Of a DNA stretch of 13,077 bases, positions 11,513 to 13,077 are shown in pieces. The stretch spans positions 1-13,077 of the forward strand of contig JAISKW010000003.1 in the NCBI GenBank assembly GCA_031260775.1. Direction: 5' to 3'. The stretch's first letter is position 1. Every line of letters begins with the position of its first letter. The notes beneath the pieces were generated by a model that worked only from the letters and a program-made list of their open reading frames with translations, searched no databases and was not told where the DNA came from. Source of the stretch: Christensenellaceae bacterium (GTDB taxonomy: Bacteria; Bacillota; Clostridia; Christensenellales; DTU072). The position numbers were made by a program, and so were the translations under genes.

Positions 11513-13077
11513 TCACGAAACTAAAGCAAAAACCAACAGCGTTTCGATGTCCGCGGCGAACTCAACGGGGGAATTGTTCCCCTCAACCACCGTATTTGTC
11601 GGCACGCAAAGCCATTTGCCTTTAGGGAGGTACACCTCTCTCGCGGTTTGGTTTTTGTATAGAATCGGGGCGACTATATACTTATCGCCGACCATAAACT
11701 GCTTTCTTGTTTCGCACACGCCGGCTGCTTCCGGGTAATTATATTCGGTATACCGTACAATCGGCTCGCCCGTCCTTGCCGATTCCTCGGCGCATTTAAC
11801 AAGGTAATCGCTGATATTCAGATGCTCCAAAACGGCTTTTATACACCGTTTTGCGGTCGTTTTGTCGCGTAAATTCCAAAGCGCGTACGAAAATTGCACC
11901 ATAGGCATATACGACGACGCTTGACACCACCTTACAAATAACTCTTTATCGAACGTGAATTCCGGACGGAAATTAAACGAGCTCGACAACCCTCCGCCTA
12001 CCATATCCGGGCAAGCGAACGGATGTCCGGTTATTCCTAAGGTCAAAATGTTCGGGATTAGCGAGCGGAGTCCGTTCCCCTCATCCCACACGTTGCGTTT
12101 GTCGCCGAGCCGTTCCGCAACGCCCTTGCCCGCGCCTTTCCACGATGCGCGGAACTCGTTAAACCTAAACTCCAACCCCGTGTTGACCCATTCCTCGGCT
12201 TGCGTATTCGGGTCGCCCGAGTCGCTCCTGCCGCCGTTTTTCGCTGCGGATTCGCGGCTTGCATAGGTGATGTCATCTTCTTTGTAAAAGCGGCAATCGG
12301 CGGCGTCTTGCTTAAAGCCATCTACGCCGTATTTTTTAATTAGTCCGCTCGCAACGCCTAAAAAATACCCGACGGCTTTGGGGTTTGTTAAATCCAACTC
12401 CGCGCTTACGCCGTCCCACCAGCGACGGAATGCCGTTGTGCCGTCCGCGTTTTTAACGAGCAAGTCGTTCTCTTCTAAGAATTTATAGTCGGGAACTTTT
12501 TTGTTCACAAACGGAACGCACCACATTATGACCTTAAAGCCTAAGGCGTGCAGTTCGTCAACAAGGCGTTTCGGGTTTCTGAACCGCGACTTTACGAACT
12601 CCCAATGCCCGTAATCTGCTTGCCAACCGTCGTCGATTATAAGCTCGCCCGCGGGCATACCTGAGGCGAGAATACTCTTTGCGTAGTTCAAAATTTTGCG
12701 CTCGGAGGGGTATTTATACATTTCAATCCACGTACAGTATTGCGGAATCCTGAACATTTCGGCGTCGGGCATTTTGCCGTCGGAGGGGAAGTGCGCGTCG
12801 TGCGCCGCAAGGAACGCGCCGCGAAGGGTATTATATCCCTCGTAGAGTTTAATTTCGGCGCGGCTCGATTGGCAACTGACCGCGCCCTTATTAAAACTTA
12901 TTTTGAAGCCGCAGTCCGACCAAATATAACGCCCTTTAGAGCTAAGATAGAGCGGCATACCTTGGTCGCCGTATCCCGAAATTGTAGAGTCGCCGTAGAC
13001 GGTTTCGGAAGTTATGGGCATATTCTTGCCCTCTGCCGCTCTGCCGCCGTACCATTGCTCGCCTTCTTGTATTGTAA
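11513..13077 (-). CDS. GH31 glycoside hydrolase, MYORG-like type (5' end outside window)
   Basis: This is a glycosidase of family GH31, which cleaves alpha-glycosidic bonds (alpha-glucosidase, alpha-xylosidase or alpha-galactosidase, depending on subgroup). The frame is open to the right edge and contains EGEQWYGGRAAEGKN before the internal Met at 13021, a family-like N-terminal stretch, so that Met is not the start and the gene is truncated by the window. Numbered from that Met, the barrel shows TWIEMYKYP (97-105), LIIDDGWQADYG (127-138), GFKVIMWCVPFVN (161-173) and the nucleophile D239 in GVDGFKQDAAD. D307 in RLGDKRNVWDEGNGL is the likely acid/base. GLRSLIPNILTLG and GHPFACPDMVGGG (332-344) match the MYORG-like subgroup. 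A C-terminal beta domain ends the protein. Exact sugar specificity cannot be read. The gene converges on the lipoprotein operon. Confidence 0.9.
   Translation of the reverse strand, partial: TIQEGEQWYGGRAAEGKNMPITSETVYGDSTISGYGDQGMPLYLSSKGRYIWSDCGFKISFNKGAVSCQSSRAEIKLYEGYNTLRGAFLAAHDAHFPSDGKMPDAEMFRIPQYCTWIEMYKYPSERKILNYAKSILASGMPAGELIIDDGWQADYGHWEFVKSRFRNPKRLVDELHALGFKVIMWCVPFVNKKVPDYKFLEENDLLVKNADGTTAFRRWWDGVSAELDLTNPKAVGYFLGVASGLIKKYGVDGFKQDAADCRFYKEDDITYASRESAAKNGGRSDSGDPNTQAEEWVNTGLEFRFNEFRASWKGAGKGVAERLGDKRNVWDEGNGLRSLIPNILTLGITGHPFACPDMVGGGLSSSFNFRPEFTFDKELFVRWCQASSYMPMVQFSYALWNLRDKTTAKRCIKAVLEHLNISDYLVKCAEESARTGEPIVRYTEYNYPEAAGVCETRKQFMVGDKYIVAPILYKNQTAREVYLPKGKWLCVPTNTVVEGNNSPVEFAADIETLLVFALVS

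Noticed and set aside
13019..13021. ATG at 13021 as the start of the GH31 gene
   Set aside because: The frame continues upstream without a stop to the window edge and reads EQWYGG, a family-like stretch, so this Met is internal.

Overview
The window looks like chromosomal DNA of an uncultured low-to-moderate-GC Firmicute, most likely a Clostridia-type gut bacterium. This is inferred from the style of the genes: paired secreted lipoproteins with LAAC/LIAC-type lipoboxes, strong AAGGAGG-type ribosome binding sites, InlB-like B repeats, a soluble HD-GYP-like protein, and the GAHGHSMGYNYN type of LysA. No rRNA, tRNA, CRISPR array, transposase, integrase or phage gene is visible, so there is no direct evidence of a mobile element. 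The most element-like DNA is a family of small palindromic intergenic repeats.

Layout, left to right. Bases 1-69 may be the last codons of a plus-strand gene. A minus-strand gene for a 677-residue HD-GYP-like protein (116-2149) follows. It diverges from a plus-strand YigZ/IMPACT-family gene (2333-2941), whose Shine-Dalgarno sequence is too far from its ATG unless a small hairpin between them is folded. Next is a divergent minus-strand cis-prenyltransferase (UppS-like) gene (3073-3852). It is bracketed by two copies of the same composite palindromic repeat in opposite orientation. A minus-strand pair follows: lysA (diaminopimelate decarboxylase, start about 6801) and dnaB (replicative helicase, 4058-5527). 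They overlap by one base (TAATG) and are probably translationally coupled.

From a divergent regulatory region with two dyads (6924-7001), a plus-strand operon encodes two exported lipoproteins (7022-9529 and 9542-11245). The first is a large orphan beta-rich protein. The second carries four InlB-like B repeats and two domains resembling pre-peptidase C-terminal (PPC) domains. The operon ends at a strong intrinsic terminator (11341-11378). Converging on it is a minus-strand GH31 glycoside hydrolase of the MYORG-like type (11513 to the right edge). Its reading frame runs off the window, so its N-terminus is missing.

The genes combine housekeeping functions (DNA replication, lysine/peptidoglycan precursor synthesis, polyprenyl carrier synthesis) with a surface or carbohydrate module (two lipoproteins and a glycosidase). 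I see no clear novel defence or mobile system. The observations most worth checking are the palindromic repeat family with compensatory stem changes, the hairpin-spaced start of the YigZ gene, the motif shared downstream of two loci, the dyads at the lipoprotein operon promoter, and the sequence-divergent UppS.
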